Source: Sphingomonas sp. Leaf10
GTDB lineage: Bacteria; Pseudomonadota; Alphaproteobacteria; Sphingomonadales; Sphingomonadaceae
DNA length: 64,000 nucleotides
Direction of reading: 5' to 3'
NCBI RefSeq assembly: GCF_001421245.1
Contig: NZ_LMKE01000023.1
Span: forward strand, 345-64,344
A model generated the notes under the pieces. That model searched no databases. It saw nothing but the letters and a program-made list of their open reading frames with translations, and was not told the origin of the DNA. Shown piece after piece: positions 15,554 through 25,319 of the stretch. Position numbers and translations under genes: made by a program. How positions within the stretch are numbered: position 1 is the stretch's first letter; each line of letters begins with the position of its first letter.

Positions 15554-18357
15554 CAGAAGTTCACCCGCACGCCGGCCTGATAGCGGCGACCGAACGTCTC
15601 GCGCTCGATCGTGTACTGGGTGTTGCGGACATAGCGACGGCCGGGACCGTTCAGCAGGTTGCTGAAGTTGCCGAACAGTTCGACCTGGCTGGTAACCGCA
15701 TAGCGCAGCGACGCGTCCAGTTCGTTGTCCTTCGCCCAATAGAAGTCGCCGCCATCGACGCCGCGCACGACACCGTTGATGTTCTGGAAATCGCCGAGTT
15801 CGTCGAGCCAGCGCGAGCGGTTCTGATACTGGACCCGCGCCGAGAAGCCGTATTTCTCGTAATAGGCGCCGATATTGTACACGGCGTTCGATGCGCCGGG
15901 CAGCGGCACGCGGCGGCCATCGGGGGTTTCGGCGCGGCTGCGGTTCAGCGTCGCGTTCAACTGCACGCCAAAGCCGCCGACCCAGTCGGGCAGGCCGAGG
16001 TCGGCGACGAACGGATCGAGTTGCTGCTGGATCGCGCCTTCGATGCCGAGGATCGAACCGTCGCCGCCATTGTCGATCGTCGCGAAATCATATTGCGACC
16101 GGTCAACCCCGCCGAAGTTCAGGATGTCGCGGCCGAAGGTGCGGCTGGTATCGAACAGCACGTCGCGCAGCTTCTTGTAATAGGCGCCGAACGACAGGAA
16201 GCCACCGGTCGACCCATAATATTCGACATAGGCATCGACGCCCATCGCCTTTTCCGGCTTCGCATCGGGATTGCCGCCCGAAATGGTCAGGTTTGCGTCG
16301 TTGAAGGTCAGGTTTGGGCGGAGCTGATCATAGTCCGGGCGTGCCGCGCCGGTGCTGAACGACAGCCGTGCCTTCATCTGGTCGGTCACGTCGTAATTCA
16401 CGTGCAGGCTGGGGTAGACCAGCGTCAGGTCGCTCTTGGCGGTCAGCGGGGTGAAGGTCGTGCCGTTCGGGGTGGCAAAGGCGGACGAGGTGTTGCGGAT
16501 ATGCTCGATCCGTGCGCCGCCGACGACATTGCCCCAATCGGTCACGACCGTCGCCATCGCATAGGCCGAATAGATGCGCTCGTTCACGTCGTACAGATTG
16601 GCGGTCTGGTCGACATAGCGGCCGACCGTCTTTGCGCGGTCGACCAGATCGAGGATCTGGTCCTTGCCGAAATATTGAAAGGTGTAGCCGAGCGGGATTT
16701 CCCCCTGAAACCCGCCGGGGATCGCGATCTGCGCATAGCCGGTCGGAATGTTGGCGGCAGTGAACTGCGCCGCGCTGTTCAGTTCGAGCAGGCGTTCGTC
16801 GACCGACTTGGTGCGATCGTCGAAGCGCAGACCGACGGCAAAGGTCGTCTTTTCCCCCAGCAGGCCGAACACGTCATGTTGCACATCGGCACGCGCGGTA
16901 TAGGCCTCGGTCGTATCGGCGGCGAGCAGCGAGCGCAGGCGGCTGAGTGAACGCGGGAAATCCTCGATCGCGGTCACCCGGTCACCGCGGGCCAAGGTGC
17001 CGTTGGCATTGCGGATGGTGCGGAACAGCTGCACCCGCGCCAGTTGCGGGTCGGTGAAATCATATCCGACGGTAAGGCGGTTGGCGGCATTCGCCCCGTT
17101 GGTGCCGAACGACGGGCTGTCATAGTTCAGCTGTGCCGGCTGCGTCCGGTCGTCGATCGAGCGGGTATAGTTGGCGCGCCACGACACCCGCCATGCGTCG
17201 AGATCATGGTCGCCGCCCAGCGCGTTGGTGAACACCGACTGCTTGTACGCGCGCACGGTGAAGTTCGAGTTCAGATCGATGCCGTACACCGTGCCCTGCA
17301 GGGGGGTGTTGCCGGTGCAGACATCGGCATAGCCGGTCGTGCCGGTGGCCGGGGTCGCATTGACCGCACAGGCGGCGGTGGCGGTCGACAGGCGCGACTG
17401 CTGGTCGTCGAGGTCGAAGATATAGTTGTTGCGCTGTTCGTCGTCCTGGAACGCCGAATAGATGGTTTCGGCGAAAATGCGGTGGTCGGACGACGGTTTC
17501 CAGTCGAGCCGGGTCGACAGCGCGTAATTCTTCCGGACGAGGCGATAGAGCTTGTTCTCGGTTTCGCGTGCCCAGATGCGGTCGGCAAAGCCCGGCCGCG
17601 CGTCCTGCGCCACGGTTTCCCAATCGGTTTCGAAATTGTCGGTGACCATGCCGCGCCGATACAGGCTGGCCGAGGACGACACGGCGAATTCGCCGATGCC
17701 GGTGTCGAACCGATCGGACACGACCAGCGACCCTTCGAACTCACGCCGGTCGCCCAGTTCGACCAGACCATAGCCGGCCTTGCCCGCGACATGGAACCCG
17801 CTCTGGTCGAAGCCCGAGCGGGTGATGATGTCGACATTGCCCGAGATGGTCTCGCCGACCATGTCGGGGGTCACCGCCTTGCGCACGATGATCTGCTTGG
17901 CGATCGCCGAGGGGATCGAATCGAAGCGCGCGGCGCGGCCTTCGGGGCTGACGACGTTGACGCCATCGAACGACAGCGTGGTCCAGCGCTTCGGCGCGCC
18001 GCGCAGGTTGACGTAGCGCGCCTGCCCCTGGTCGCGCTCGACGCCGACACCCGGCAGGCGGCTGATCGCCTGCGCGATATTCTGGTCGGGCAGGCGGCCT
18101 ACCGCGTCCGAGGCGATGACCGAGACAAGCGCGGTGCTCTCCCGCTGAATTTCGAGGGCGGCGGCTTCGGATTCGGCGATCGGGCGGCTGCCACGGACCA
18201 CGATTTCCTGCTCGCCATCTTCGGGCGCGGCGGGATCGGCGACGACCGGCGCGTCCTCGACCGGATCGGCCAGCGCCGCGGCGGGCAGGAATGCGGCGCC
18301 TGCCAGCAATGCACGCACGACGACAGCCCGCGAGGACCGGGCGAAGATACCAACCAT
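15553..18357 (-). CDS. TonB-dependent outer-membrane receptor, phytate-linked
   Basis: A 934-residue receptor with a signal peptide (residues 1-30, AGAAFLPAAALA), a TonB-box-like EQEIVVRG near 49-56, a plug domain to about 165 (NIAQAISRLPGVGVERDQG, DITRSGF region) and a long 22-strand type barrel ending in the aromatic RVNF. It belongs to the large TonB receptors common in sphingomonads and Caulobacter. Its last base pair region overlaps the phytase start, so both are expressed together. The phytase partner makes inositol phosphates the likely ligand, which is inference. No anti-sigma or sigma genes are beside it. Confidence 0.9.
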   Translation of the reverse strand: MVGIFARSSRAVVVRALLAGAAFLPAAALADPVEDAPVVADPAAPEDGEQEIVVRGSRPIAESEAAALEIQRESTALVSVIASDAVGRLPDQNIAQAISRLPGVGVERDQGQARYVNLRGAPKRWTTLSFDGVNVVSPEGRAARFDSIPSAIAKQIIVRKAVTPDMVGETISGNVDIITRSGFDQSGFHVAGKAGYGLVELGDRREFEGSLVVSDRFDTGIGEFAVSSSASLYRRGMVTDNFETDWETVAQDARPGFADRIWARETENKLYRLVRKNYALSTRLDWKPSSDHRIFAETIYSAFQDDEQRNNYIFDLDDQQSRLSTATAACAVNATPATGTTGYADVCTGNTPLQGTVYGIDLNSNFTVRAYKQSVFTNALGGDHDLDAWRVSWRANYTRSIDDRTQPAQLNYDSPSFGTNGANAANRLTVGYDFTDPQLARVQLFRTIRNANGTLARGDRVTAIEDFPRSLSRLRSLLAADTTEAYTARADVQHDVFGLLGEKTTFAVGLRFDDRTKSVDERLLELNSAAQFTAANIPTGYAQIAIPGGFQGEIPLGYTFQYFGKDQILDLVDRAKTVGRYVDQTANLYDVNERIYSAYAMATVVTDWGNVVGGARIEHIRNTSSAFATPNGTTFTPLTAKSDLTLVYPSLHVNYDVTDQMKARLSFSTGAARPDYDQLRPNLTFNDANLTISGGNPDAKPEKAMGVDAYVEYYGSTGGFLSFGAYYKKLRDVLFDTSRTFGRDILNFGGVDRSQYDFATIDNGGDGSILGIEGAIQQQLDPFVADLGLPDWVGGFGVQLNATLNRSRAETPDGRRVPLPGASNAVYNIGAYYEKYGFSARVQYQNRSRWLDELGDFQNINGVVRGVDGGDFYWAKDNELDASLRYAVTSQVELFGNFSNLLNGPGRRYVRNTQYTIERETFGRRYQAGVRVNF

Positions 18358-18491
18358 GTGAGAAAGCCCCTTGTTAGGGAAGCGTTAACCGCTCCCGTCT
18401 TGGGGCTGCCCCTGACGATGGGGCATGAAACGACGATTACGGGGACGTTACGTAATCATTACAGGGCAAATTGTTGCCGATCCGCAACACC

Positions 18492-18510
18492 CCCCGGCCC
18501 GAGGCCGGGG
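18492..18510. terminator. GC hairpin between receptor promoter region and msrB
   Basis: CCCCGGCC-CGA-GGCCGGGG forms an eight-base perfect stem 18 bases past the msrB stop. There is no T-run on either side, so it may act as a bidirectional or Rho-assisted terminator or merely be a small dyad. Confidence 0.4.
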
Positions 18511-18527
18511 AATGCCGCAGCAAGGCG

Positions 18528-18971
18528 TTACCCCTCGATCTGATCGAGGTAATCGCCATAGCCTTCCGCCGCCATCGCCTCTTTGGGCACGAAGCGCAAA
18601 GCGGCCGAATTGATGCAATAGCGCAAGCCCCCACGGTCGCGGGGACCATCGGGGAAGACGTGCCCCAAATGGCTGTCGCCGCCGGCCGAGCGGACTTCGG
18701 TGCGGACCATGCCGTGCGTCGTGTCGCGCAGTTCGGCGACATGGGCCGGCTCGATCGGCTTGGTGAAGCTCGGCCAGCCGCAATGCGAATCGAACTTGTC
18801 GGCGGATGCGAACAGCGGTTCGCCCGACACGATGTCGACATAGATGCCGGCACGCTTTTCGTTGAGATATTCGCCGGTGCCGGGGCGTTCGGTGCCGCTT
18901 TGCTGCGTCACGTAAAATTGTTCGGGAGTGAGGCGGGCGATCGCCTCCTCGGTCTTGCGATAGTCGGTCAT
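18528..18971 (-). CDS. msrB: Peptide-methionine (R)-S-oxide reductase
   Basis: The 147-residue product repairs R-methionine sulfoxide. The family marks are plain: DSHCGWPSF with Cys64 (the recycling Cys position), GDSHLGHVF with the His residues, and [11 protein letters not shown] with catalytic Cys119. The two CxxC pairs that bind structural zinc in other members are absent, so this is the zinc-free form. I use the ATG at 18971; a GTG one codon earlier is also open, with AAGGAA further upstream. It is a single gene, followed by a GC hairpin. Confidence 0.95.
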   Translation of the reverse strand: MTDYRKTEEAIARLTPEQFYVTQQSGTERPGTGEYLNEKRAGIYVDIVSGEPLFASADKFDSHCGWPSFTKPIEPAHVAELRDTTHGMVRTEVRSAGGDSHLGHVFPDGPRDRGGLRYCINSAALRFVPKEAMAAEGYGDYLDQIEG

Positions 18972-19028
18972 CACATAGGTTCCTTGGCTACCGCCTAGAT
19001 GGTGCGATCGCGCGGTCGTGCAACCGGA

Positions 19029-19748
19029 TCAGAACAGCTCGTCCAGGAACGCGACGACCGACGCCCAGGACCGGCGATCGGCATCGGCGTCATAGGCCAT
19101 GCCCTTTTCGGGTGCCGCCGCGTGGCGGTTGGTGAAGGCGTGCATCGCCCGGCCGTGCGCGTGCAGCTGCCAGTCGGCACCGCGCCCGCCCATTTCCTCG
19201 GCAAAGGCCAGCACCTTGTCCGGCGCGGCCATCGGGTCCTGCCAACCATGTTCGACCAGTATCTTCGCCGCGATCGGGCCATCGGTCGCCAGATCATTGC
19301 CGTCGAGCATCCCGTGCAGGCTGACCACGCCCAGCACGCCATCCGCCCCGCCGCGTGCGAGGTCGAGGACGCACAGCCCGCCGAAGCAATAGCCAATCGC
19401 CGCGATCTTCGCTTCATCCACCCGGTCGAGCGACGCCGCGAACGCAACGCCCGCACGCATCCGCTGCAACAGCGCGGCGCGATCGGACAGGAACGGGCCG
19501 ATCAGGTGGCTGTTGTCGCCCGCCGGATTGCCCTGCACGTCCTTGCCGAACATATCGATGGCGATGCCGACATAGCCGAGTTCGGCGAAGCGCTCGGCAG
19601 TCTGGTGCTCGCCCTCGCCGCGCCCGGCCCATTGATGCGCGATCAGCACGGCCGGGGCCGGGCCGTCGCTTGCGGGAAAGGCCACGCCAGCCTGCAACAC
19701 CGTGTCGCCATCGCTATAGTCGAACTGCTCAACCGTCATTCGTCGCAT
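19029..19748 (-). CDS. Dienelactone hydrolase family protein
   Basis: A 239-residue alpha/beta hydrolase of the dienelactone hydrolase family. The nucleophile is Cys121 in GYCFGG, as in true DLH enzymes; the likely Asp is in HGWQDPMA and the His in MHAFTN. The AHQWAGRGEGE segment near 38-48 fits the family. It is a cytoplasmic protein with no signal. The start could be Met1 or Met4. It stands alone between msrB and a divergent GH16 gene; a chlorocatechol route is not suggested by the neighbours. Confidence 0.87.
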   Translation of the reverse strand: MRRMTVEQFDYSDGDTVLQAGVAFPASDGPAPAVLIAHQWAGRGEGEHQTAERFAELGYVGIAIDMFGKDVQGNPAGDNSHLIGPFLSDRAALLQRMRAGVAFAASLDRVDEAKIAAIGYCFGGLCVLDLARGGADGVLGVVSLHGMLDGNDLATDGPIAAKILVEHGWQDPMAAPDKVLAFAEEMGGRGADWQLHAHGRAMHAFTNRHAAAPEKGMAYDADADRRSWASVVAFLDELF

Positions 19749-19868
19749 TCCCTTTCAACATCGCCGCCTGAACGGTCGATAGCATCGGGGGGTTGCGCGA
19801 GGACAGGTCCACTTCGTACGGTACCGGGGAAGCGCCGGAATACGGGCGCGATCACAGGAGTTTGCTCG

Positions 19869-20711
19869 ATGCGCACGATGTTGGCGACCTTGCTGGCGGG
19901 CATCGCCACCGCAGCCGTGGCACAGGACACACCGACGCTCGGCGCCAGCAACCATGCGGTCGACATCGCCATCGCCCCGCCCGCCGGCACGCCGACCTTC
20001 GCCGACGAGTTTTCGGGCAAGACGATCGACCCGAAGCATTGGCGCTTCGACACCAGCCACAATCGCGACGGCTGGTACAATAACGAACGGCAATATTATG
20101 CGCCGGCCAACACCCCGGCCAATGCCCGGATCGCGGACGGCGCGCTGGTGATCGAGGCGCGGCGGGAGAAGCCGAAGGGCAGCGATTCCGGCGGACAGGA
20201 CTATACCTCCGCCCGGATCGTGTCGGTGCAGCCGATGGGCTATGGCTTTTACGACATCCGCGCGAAGCTGCCATGCGGGCGCGGCATCTGGCCGGCGCTG
20301 TGGATGCTGCCGCCCGACGGCAAATGGCCCGACGAGGGCGAGATCGATATCCTCGAACTGGTCGGCTACGAACCCGATCTGGTCCATGCGACGCTGCACA
20401 CCGGCGCCTTCAACCATGCGAAGGGCACGCAACGCGGGGGCTCGCGCCGGATGGCCGACGTCTGTGGCCAATGGCACAACTATCAGCTCGACTGGACCCC
20501 AGAGGGGATCACCATCGGCATCGACGGACGCGGCTATATGCGCGTCGCCAACGACCGGCCGGGCGGGCGCGCGGCATGGCCGTTCGACCGGCCGTTCAAC
20601 CTCATCCTGAACGTCGCGGTCGGCGGCGACTGGGGCGGCAAGATGGGCATCGACGACAGCAAGTTCCCGCAATCGATGCAGGTCGACCATGTCCGTTACT
20701 GGCGGCGCTGA
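19869..20711 (+). CDS. Secreted GH16 beta-glucanase-like enzyme
   Basis: This 280-residue protein starts at 19869, where AGGAG lies about nine bases upstream. Residues 1-19 form a signal peptide (LATLLAGIATAAVAQ). The rest is a GH16 jelly roll: FADEFSG near 44-50, the W/Y-rich RDGWYNNERQYY, and the catalytic GEIDILELVG at 157-166 with Glu158 as nucleophile, Asp160 and Glu163 as acid/base. Later ATLHTG and NVAVGGDWGG are family motifs. GH16 enzymes cut beta-1,3 or mixed-linkage glucans and related polymers; the exact substrate cannot be told. Its last 16 bases overlap the end of the convergent cobC phosphatase gene. Confidence 0.92.
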   Translation: MRTMLATLLAGIATAAVAQDTPTLGASNHAVDIAIAPPAGTPTFADEFSGKTIDPKHWRFDTSHNRDGWYNNERQYYAPANTPANARIADGALVIEARREKPKGSDSGGQDYTSARIVSVQPMGYGFYDIRAKLPCGRGIWPALWMLPPDGKWPDEGEIDILELVGYEPDLVHATLHTGAFNHAKGTQRGGSRRMADVCGQWHNYQLDWTPEGITIGIDGRGYMRVANDRPGGRAAWPFDRPFNLILNVAVGGDWGGKMGIDDSKFPQSMQVDHVRYWRR

Positions 20712-21241
20712 AGCACGACCAGTTCGCCACAGGCGGGGATGAAGTCGACCGCACGGGTCACCGGCTGCCCCGCCAGCAGCGCGCGCAGCGTCGCGATCGG
20801 CCCGCCATGCGCGACGACCAGCACGGCCGGTTCGCGGGGCAGCGCGTGCCACGCCGCCAGCACCTGCTCGGCAAGGTCGCGCCCGCTCTCCCCGCCGCCG
20901 GGGCGATAGTCCGGCTCGGTCATCATCCGGTCCATCTCCGCACCGGTCTCGCGCCAGATCGCGTTCCACGACCAGCCCTCCCATGCGCCGAAATCGCGTT
21001 CGAGCCAGCGGGGATCGGTGGTGACCGATATGTCGCGACCGCGCGCGACCTGCTCGGCCAGCTTCCTGGTCCGGATCGCGCCCGAATGGACGATCGCGTC
21101 GATCGGGGTCGCGGCAAGATCGGTGGCGATCCGGCCCGCCAACGCCTGACCCTCGCGGCTCAACCCCATGTCCGATCGCCCATAGCAGCGCCCCTTCCAC
21201 GCCTTCGCAACCGGCGGATGGCGCAGCAGCAGCACCTTCAC
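20696..21241 (-). CDS. cobC: Histidine phosphatase, alpha-ribazole phosphatase-like
   Basis: The real product has about 181 residues from a GTG at 21241 that overlaps the cobS stop (GTGA); a long upstream frame is only shadow of cobS. It is a histidine phosphatase: RHPPVAKAWKGRCYGRSD at the start with the catalytic His8, LERDFGAWEGWSW in the middle, and VVAHGGPI late. Being the last gene of the cobalamin operon points to the CobC role in Salmonella nomenclature, removal of phosphate from alpha-ribazole 5'-phosphate or from adenosylcobalamin 5'-phosphate. The family also contains unrelated phosphatases, so the exact substrate rests on context. Confidence 0.8.
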   Translation of the reverse strand: MKVLLLRHPPVAKAWKGRCYGRSDMGLSREGQALAGRIATDLAATPIDAIVHSGAIRTRKLAEQVARGRDISVTTDPRWLERDFGAWEGWSWNAIWRETGAEMDRMMTEPDYRPGGGESGRDLAEQVLAAWHALPREPAVLVVAHGGPIATLRALLAGQPVTRAVDFIPACGELVVLQRRQ

Positions 21242-21999
21242 CGCGCAGCGACCGCCAGCAGCAGCGCCAACTGTCCCATCGCCGCCGCGAAGCCGAGGCA
21301 GTCGCCGGTACTCCCGCCGATCCGCTGGACAAGGAACCGCCGCAGCCACAGCAGCAACAGAAGCATCGCCGAAACCGCCGCGCCGGTCGCACCCGGCCGC
21401 AACCACAGGATCGGCGCGAGACCGGGCAGCGCCAGCACCCCCGCCAGCGCCAGCCGTCCCGGCGGCATCCGCCCGGCACGCACCGCCATCCCCGACCCGC
21501 TCCCCACCGGCGCGACGATCGCCGCCAGCGTCACCGCACACAGTCGCCCCGCCGTCGCCGCCCCGACGATCGCCGCCACCGCGACCGGCGCTGGGAGGGC
21601 GACGATCGCCGCGATGCGCAGAACGACCGTAAGCCCGAGGCCAAGCGCGCCATAGCTGCCGATACGGCTGTCCTTCATGATCGTCAGCGCGCGTTCGCCG
21701 CTGGCGGTGCCACCGAACGCATCGCAGAAATCGGCAACGGCATCCTCATGAAACGCGCCGGTCAACACCGCCTCGATGATCAGCGCGAGGATCGCGGCGA
21801 CCAGCGGCGGCCAGAACCGGCCGGCGGCGACGAACACGCCCGCCGTCATCGCGCCGATCAGCGTGCCGACCGGTGGCAGCCACGCCATCGCCCGCGCCAG
21901 CCCCGCCGCCGCCTGTTCACCCGTCAGCCGGTTCAGCATCGGCACCGGCAGCCGCGTCAGGAACTGGACCGCCAGCAACGGCGCGGCCCAGCGCGGCAC
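21238..21999 (-). CDS. cobS: Adenosylcobinamide-GDP ribazoletransferase
   Basis: CobS joins adenosylcobinamide-GDP with alpha-ribazole (phosphate) to complete the lower loop. The protein of about 253 residues is strongly hydrophobic with six or seven membrane segments and carries the FLTRLPVP start, HEDAVADFCDAFGG (metal-binding Asp-rich loop), MKDSRIGSYGALGLGL and a late STGDCLGFAAAMGQ. The start is likely GTG at 21999 (or GTG at 22011), just after or overlapping the cobT stop; the longer reading is only cobT tail. It lies between cobT and the phosphatase, which is a standard order. Confidence 0.92.
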   Translation of the reverse strand: MPRWAAPLLAVQFLTRLPVPMLNRLTGEQAAAGLARAMAWLPPVGTLIGAMTAGVFVAAGRFWPPLVAAILALIIEAVLTGAFHEDAVADFCDAFGGTASGERALTIMKDSRIGSYGALGLGLTVVLRIAAIVALPAPVAVAAIVGAATAGRLCAVTLAAIVAPVGSGSGMAVRAGRMPPGRLALAGVLALPGLAPILWLRPGATGAAVSAMLLLLLWLRRFLVQRIGGSTGDCLGFAAAMGQLALLLAVAAR

Positions 22000-22000
22000 C

Positions 22001-23005
22001 TCAGTCGGCACGATCCGCCCCGATCTGATCGAGCCGCACCACATCGTTGAGCAATGCCGCCGCCGCGTCGAGCAGCGGCAGCGCGGTCAGCGCCCCGCTG
22101 CCCTCGCCCAACCGCATCTCCCATTCCAGCACCGGCGTCAGGCCAAGCGTCGCGAGCGCGGCGCCATGCCCCGGTTCGGCCGAACGATGCCCGGCGATCA
22201 TCGCCCTTACGCTGCTGGGGGCAAGCCGCTCGGCGATCAGCGCGGCGGCGGTGCTGACATAGCCGTCCAGCAACAGCGTCGCCCCCCGCCCCGCGCCGGT
22301 CGCATAAAAGCCCGCCATCGCCGCAATCTCATAGCCGGCGACCGAAGCGATCGCTTCGCGCGGATCGGCGATCCCCTGCGCACGGGCGGTGGCGTTGGCG
22401 ACCACCCGGCGCTTGGCGGCAAGCAGCGCATCGTCCGCCCCCGCCCCGCGCCCGACCGCCGCTTGCGGGTCGACCCCGGTCAGCAGCGCGGTCAGGCAGG
22501 CGGCGGGCGTGGTGTTGCCGATCCCCATTTCGCCCGCGATCAACAGCACCGCGCCTTCGTCGGTCGCCCGCATGGCTTCCTCGGCACCGACGTCCCACGC
22601 CGCGTCGAACTGCGCCACGGTCATCGCCGGCCCGGCTCCCAGCGGCGCGGTGCCATCGGCTACCCGCGCGTCACGAAAGAAGCCCGCCCCCGCGACCCGC
22701 CCACCGATCATCCCGACATCGACCAGCCGCAACGGACAATCGGCCGCCGCCGCCAGCGCATTGCTGGTCGCGCGGCCCGACAGGATGGTGGCGACCATCA
22801 TCGCCGTCACCTCGGACGGCCATGCCGACACGCCTTCGCCGACACAGCCATGGTCGGCAGCGAACAACACGGCGCGGCGGGGGGACGTCCGCGCATCGAT
22901 CCGCCGCTGCGTCAGCGCCAACTCGGTCGCCAGCATCTCCAGCCGCCCCATCGCGCCGCGCGGCTTGGCCAGCGCGTCCAGATGCGCGCGAATATCGTCG
23001 ATCAT
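22001..23005 (-). CDS. cobT: Nicotinate-nucleotide--dimethylbenzimidazole phosphoribosyltransferase
   Basis: CobT (334 residues) makes alpha-ribazole phosphate from a lower-ligand base and nicotinate mononucleotide. Family motifs are [12 protein letters not shown] near 12-23, [17 protein letters not shown] near 47-63, [11 protein letters not shown] near 157-167, [10 protein letters not shown] and the late [13 protein letters not shown] with the catalytic Glu. The start overlaps the stop of cobQ. No bluB is visible in the window, so the base (DMB or another) must come from elsewhere. Confidence 0.95.
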   Translation of the reverse strand: MIDDIRAHLDALAKPRGAMGRLEMLATELALTQRRIDARTSPRRAVLFAADHGCVGEGVSAWPSEVTAMMVATILSGRATSNALAAAADCPLRLVDVGMIGGRVAGAGFFRDARVADGTAPLGAGPAMTVAQFDAAWDVGAEEAMRATDEGAVLLIAGEMGIGNTTPAACLTALLTGVDPQAAVGRGAGADDALLAAKRRVVANATARAQGIADPREAIASVAGYEIAAMAGFYATGAGRGATLLLDGYVSTAAALIAERLAPSSVRAMIAGHRSAEPGHGAALATLGLTPVLEWEMRLGEGSGALTALPLLDAAAALLNDVVRLDQIGADRAD

Positions 23006-24459
23006 AGGGCTTCCCCGGCAATGTCCAGAAGGGCGTCGATATCGAGTGCGGCTTCGAGGGCAGCAGCCACGCCGTCGAGCGCGGCGTCGATCGCCTCGCG
23101 GCGGTCGAACGGATCGCCCTGCGCACCGATCCGTCGCAACAGACTGGCGCGCGCGGTAGCAGCGTCGAACAGGCCATGGACGTAGCAGCCGGCAATCTGC
23201 CCATCGCGCGCGACCGCCCCGTCGGGCGTACCATCGGCAAATTGTAGAAGTGGCGGGGTACCCGGCGCGACGGTGGTAACGCCGACATGGATCTCATAAC
23301 CCGCAAACGCCGCCCCGTCCGCCAGCATGCCCGTCGCCGGGCGCGTCGTCTTGACCCCGGCAATTACCGTCTCGACCGGCAGGAACCCGAGGCCGGCGAC
23401 CTTCCCCGCCGCTCCCTCGATCCCGTCCGGGTCGGCGATGCTGGTCCCGAGCATCTGATACCCGCCGCAAATGCCGATCACCTGCCCGCGGCGCCGGACG
23501 TGGGCGGCGAGATCGACGTCCCAGCCCTGTTCGCGCAGGAACGCCAAGTCGGCGATCGTCGCCTTGGTGCCGGGCAGGATGACCAGCGCGGCATCGCCCG
23601 GCAGCGGCTGGCCCGGCGGGATCATCCGCAGCCGGACCGCCGGATCATGCGCCAGCGCATCGAAATCGTCGAAATTGGCGATGCGCGACAGCATCGGCAC
23701 CGCGATCAACGGCCCCTCGCCGCGCTCGCCATCACGCCCCAGCGCCACCGCATCCTCGGCCGGCAGCCTCGCGGCGTCGGGCAGCCACGGCACCAAGCCG
23801 ATGTCGCGCCAGCCGGTGCGCGCCACGATCTCCGCGCGGCCATCGTCGAACAGCGCCGGATCGCCGCGAAACTTGTTGACCAGAAAGCCGCGGATCATCG
23901 CCGCATCGGCCGGGTCGATCACCGCCTGCGTGCCGACCAGCGCCGCGATCACCCCGCCGCGATCGATGTCGCCGGCCAGCACCACCGGCACCCCCGCCGC
24001 GCGCGCAAAACCCATATTGGCGATATCGCCGGCGCGCAGGTTGATTTCGGCGGGCGATCCGGCGCCTTCGACCACGACGATATCGACTTGCGTGGACAAC
24101 CGGCGATAGGCCGCAACGACCTCCGCCAGCAACGCGCTGCGCCGCCACCGATAATCGCCCGCCGCCATCGTGCCCGCGACCCGGCCGCCGACGATCAGTT
24201 GCGAGGTGCGGTCGCTTTGCGGTTTCAGCAGCACCGGGTTCATGTCCGTCGTCGGCGGCACCCGGCACGCCATCGCCTGCAACGCCTGCGCCCGACCGAT
24301 CTCGCCGCCATCCGCACAGACGGCGGCGTTGTTCGACATGTTCTGCGCCTTGAACGGACGCACCCGCAGACCCCGATTGGTCAGCAGGCGACACAGCCCG
24401 GCGACCAGCACCGACTTGCCGACGTCCGATCCGGTTCCCTGGATCATCACCCCACCCAT
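23002..24459 (-). CDS. cobQ: Cobyric acid synthase
   Basis: CobQ (CbiP) amidates the b, d, e and g side chains of adenosylcobyrinic diamide. The 485-residue product starts [16 protein letters not shown] with the P-loop-like GTGSDVGKS near 8-16, then FKAQNMSNN and [13 protein letters not shown]. The C-terminal glutamine amidotransferase part has the nucleophile Cys in ICGGYQMLG and His in YVHGLFD. The start used here overlaps the cbiB stop; eight more codons are open upstream. It is odd in a salvage operon without the rest of the corrin pathway, but occurs in operons that use late intermediates. Confidence 0.94.
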   Translation of the reverse strand: MGGVMIQGTGSDVGKSVLVAGLCRLLTNRGLRVRPFKAQNMSNNAAVCADGGEIGRAQALQAMACRVPPTTDMNPVLLKPQSDRTSQLIVGGRVAGTMAAGDYRWRRSALLAEVVAAYRRLSTQVDIVVVEGAGSPAEINLRAGDIANMGFARAAGVPVVLAGDIDRGGVIAALVGTQAVIDPADAAMIRGFLVNKFRGDPALFDDGRAEIVARTGWRDIGLVPWLPDAARLPAEDAVALGRDGERGEGPLIAVPMLSRIANFDDFDALAHDPAVRLRMIPPGQPLPGDAALVILPGTKATIADLAFLREQGWDVDLAAHVRRRGQVIGICGGYQMLGTSIADPDGIEGAAGKVAGLGFLPVETVIAGVKTTRPATGMLADGAAFAGYEIHVGVTTVAPGTPPLLQFADGTPDGAVARDGQIAGCYVHGLFDAATARASLLRRIGAQGDPFDRREAIDAALDGVAAALEAALDIDALLDIAGEAL

Positions 24460-25319
24460 GGGACGATCCCGACCAATATCCACAGCAACAGGCAGGCGGT
24501 CCGATAGAGGCGAAGCGCGCGCGTCAGATCGGCAGCGTCAGGCCGAGGTCCATCGCCCAGCACCGCGCGGTGCGCCGGCTCACCGTCATAGCTGACCGCG
24601 CCGCCCAGCCGCCGCCCCAGCGCCCCCGCCATCGCCGCTTCGGGCCAGCCGCCATTGGGCGATGCATGTCGGCGGGCGTCGCGCTGCATTTCGTGCCAGC
24701 CGCCCTGGCCGGCCAATGCGATCAGCGCACCCGCGATGCGTGCCGGTACGAAATTGACGACGTCGTCCGCACGCGCCGATGCCCAGCCGAACGCGCGCAG
24801 CTCGGGTGTCCGATGCCCGACCATCGAATCCGCCGTGTTGATCGCCTTCACCACCAACAGTCCCGGCAACCCGAACAGCAACAGGCCCAGCGCCGGCGCG
24901 ACCACCCCGTCGCAGAAACTCTCCGCCAGACTTTCGATCGCCGCCGTCGCGACGCCCGCTTCGTCGAGCGTATCGGTATCGCGTCCGACGATCATCGCCA
25001 CCGCGCTGCGCGCCGCGTCCAGATCGGCCGACGCTAACAGCCGTGCGACCGCCGCGACATGATCGTGCAAGCTGCGCTGCGCCAACCCCGTCGTCGCCAC
25101 CGCCACGGTGACGATCGTCCCCAGCCGCTCGATCGCCAGCCCCAACACTACCGACAGGCCGACCAGCAGCATGACCAGCGCCGCCCCCTCCCGCCGACGC
25201 CGCCGGTTCCAGCGGCGCTCGAACCGGTCGATCAGCGTGCCGACGCCCATCACCGGATGCCACCAGCGGTGCGGATAGCCGACCGCCGCCTCGACGATCA
25301 GCGCCGCCAGCGCGATCAC
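24447..25319 (-). CDS. cbiB: Adenosylcobinamide-phosphate synthase
   Basis: CbiB (CobD in Pseudomonas naming) attaches aminopropanol phosphate to adenosylcobyric acid in the membrane. The 290-residue product has several membrane spans, the starting [14 protein letters not shown], the [17 protein letters not shown] loop near 145-161, [20 protein letters not shown] and [13 protein letters not shown], all family signatures. It overlaps the ABC ATPase gene upstream (ATGA) and reads into cobQ downstream. Confidence 0.94.
   Translation of the reverse strand: MIALAALIVEAAVGYPHRWWHPVMGVGTLIDRFERRWNRRRRREGAALVMLLVGLSVVLGLAIERLGTIVTVAVATTGLAQRSLHDHVAAVARLLASADLDAARSAVAMIVGRDTDTLDEAGVATAAIESLAESFCDGVVAPALGLLLFGLPGLLVVKAINTADSMVGHRTPELRAFGWASARADDVVNFVPARIAGALIALAGQGGWHEMQRDARRHASPNGGWPEAAMAGALGRRLGGAVSYDGEPAHRAVLGDGPRPDAADLTRALRLYRTACLLLWILVGIVPWVG

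Noticed and set aside
18446..18464. Possible Pho box (CTGTAATGATTACGTAACG) upstream of the phytase operon
   Set aside because: Only loosely like the Pho consensus and also a by-product of a TTACGTAA palindrome; I could not support it without a weight matrix.
17044..18543. A 499-codon open frame on the plus strand
   Set aside because: It lies fully antisense to the TonB receptor and has the Arg/Gly-rich composition of a shadow frame in high-GC DNA; no family pattern.
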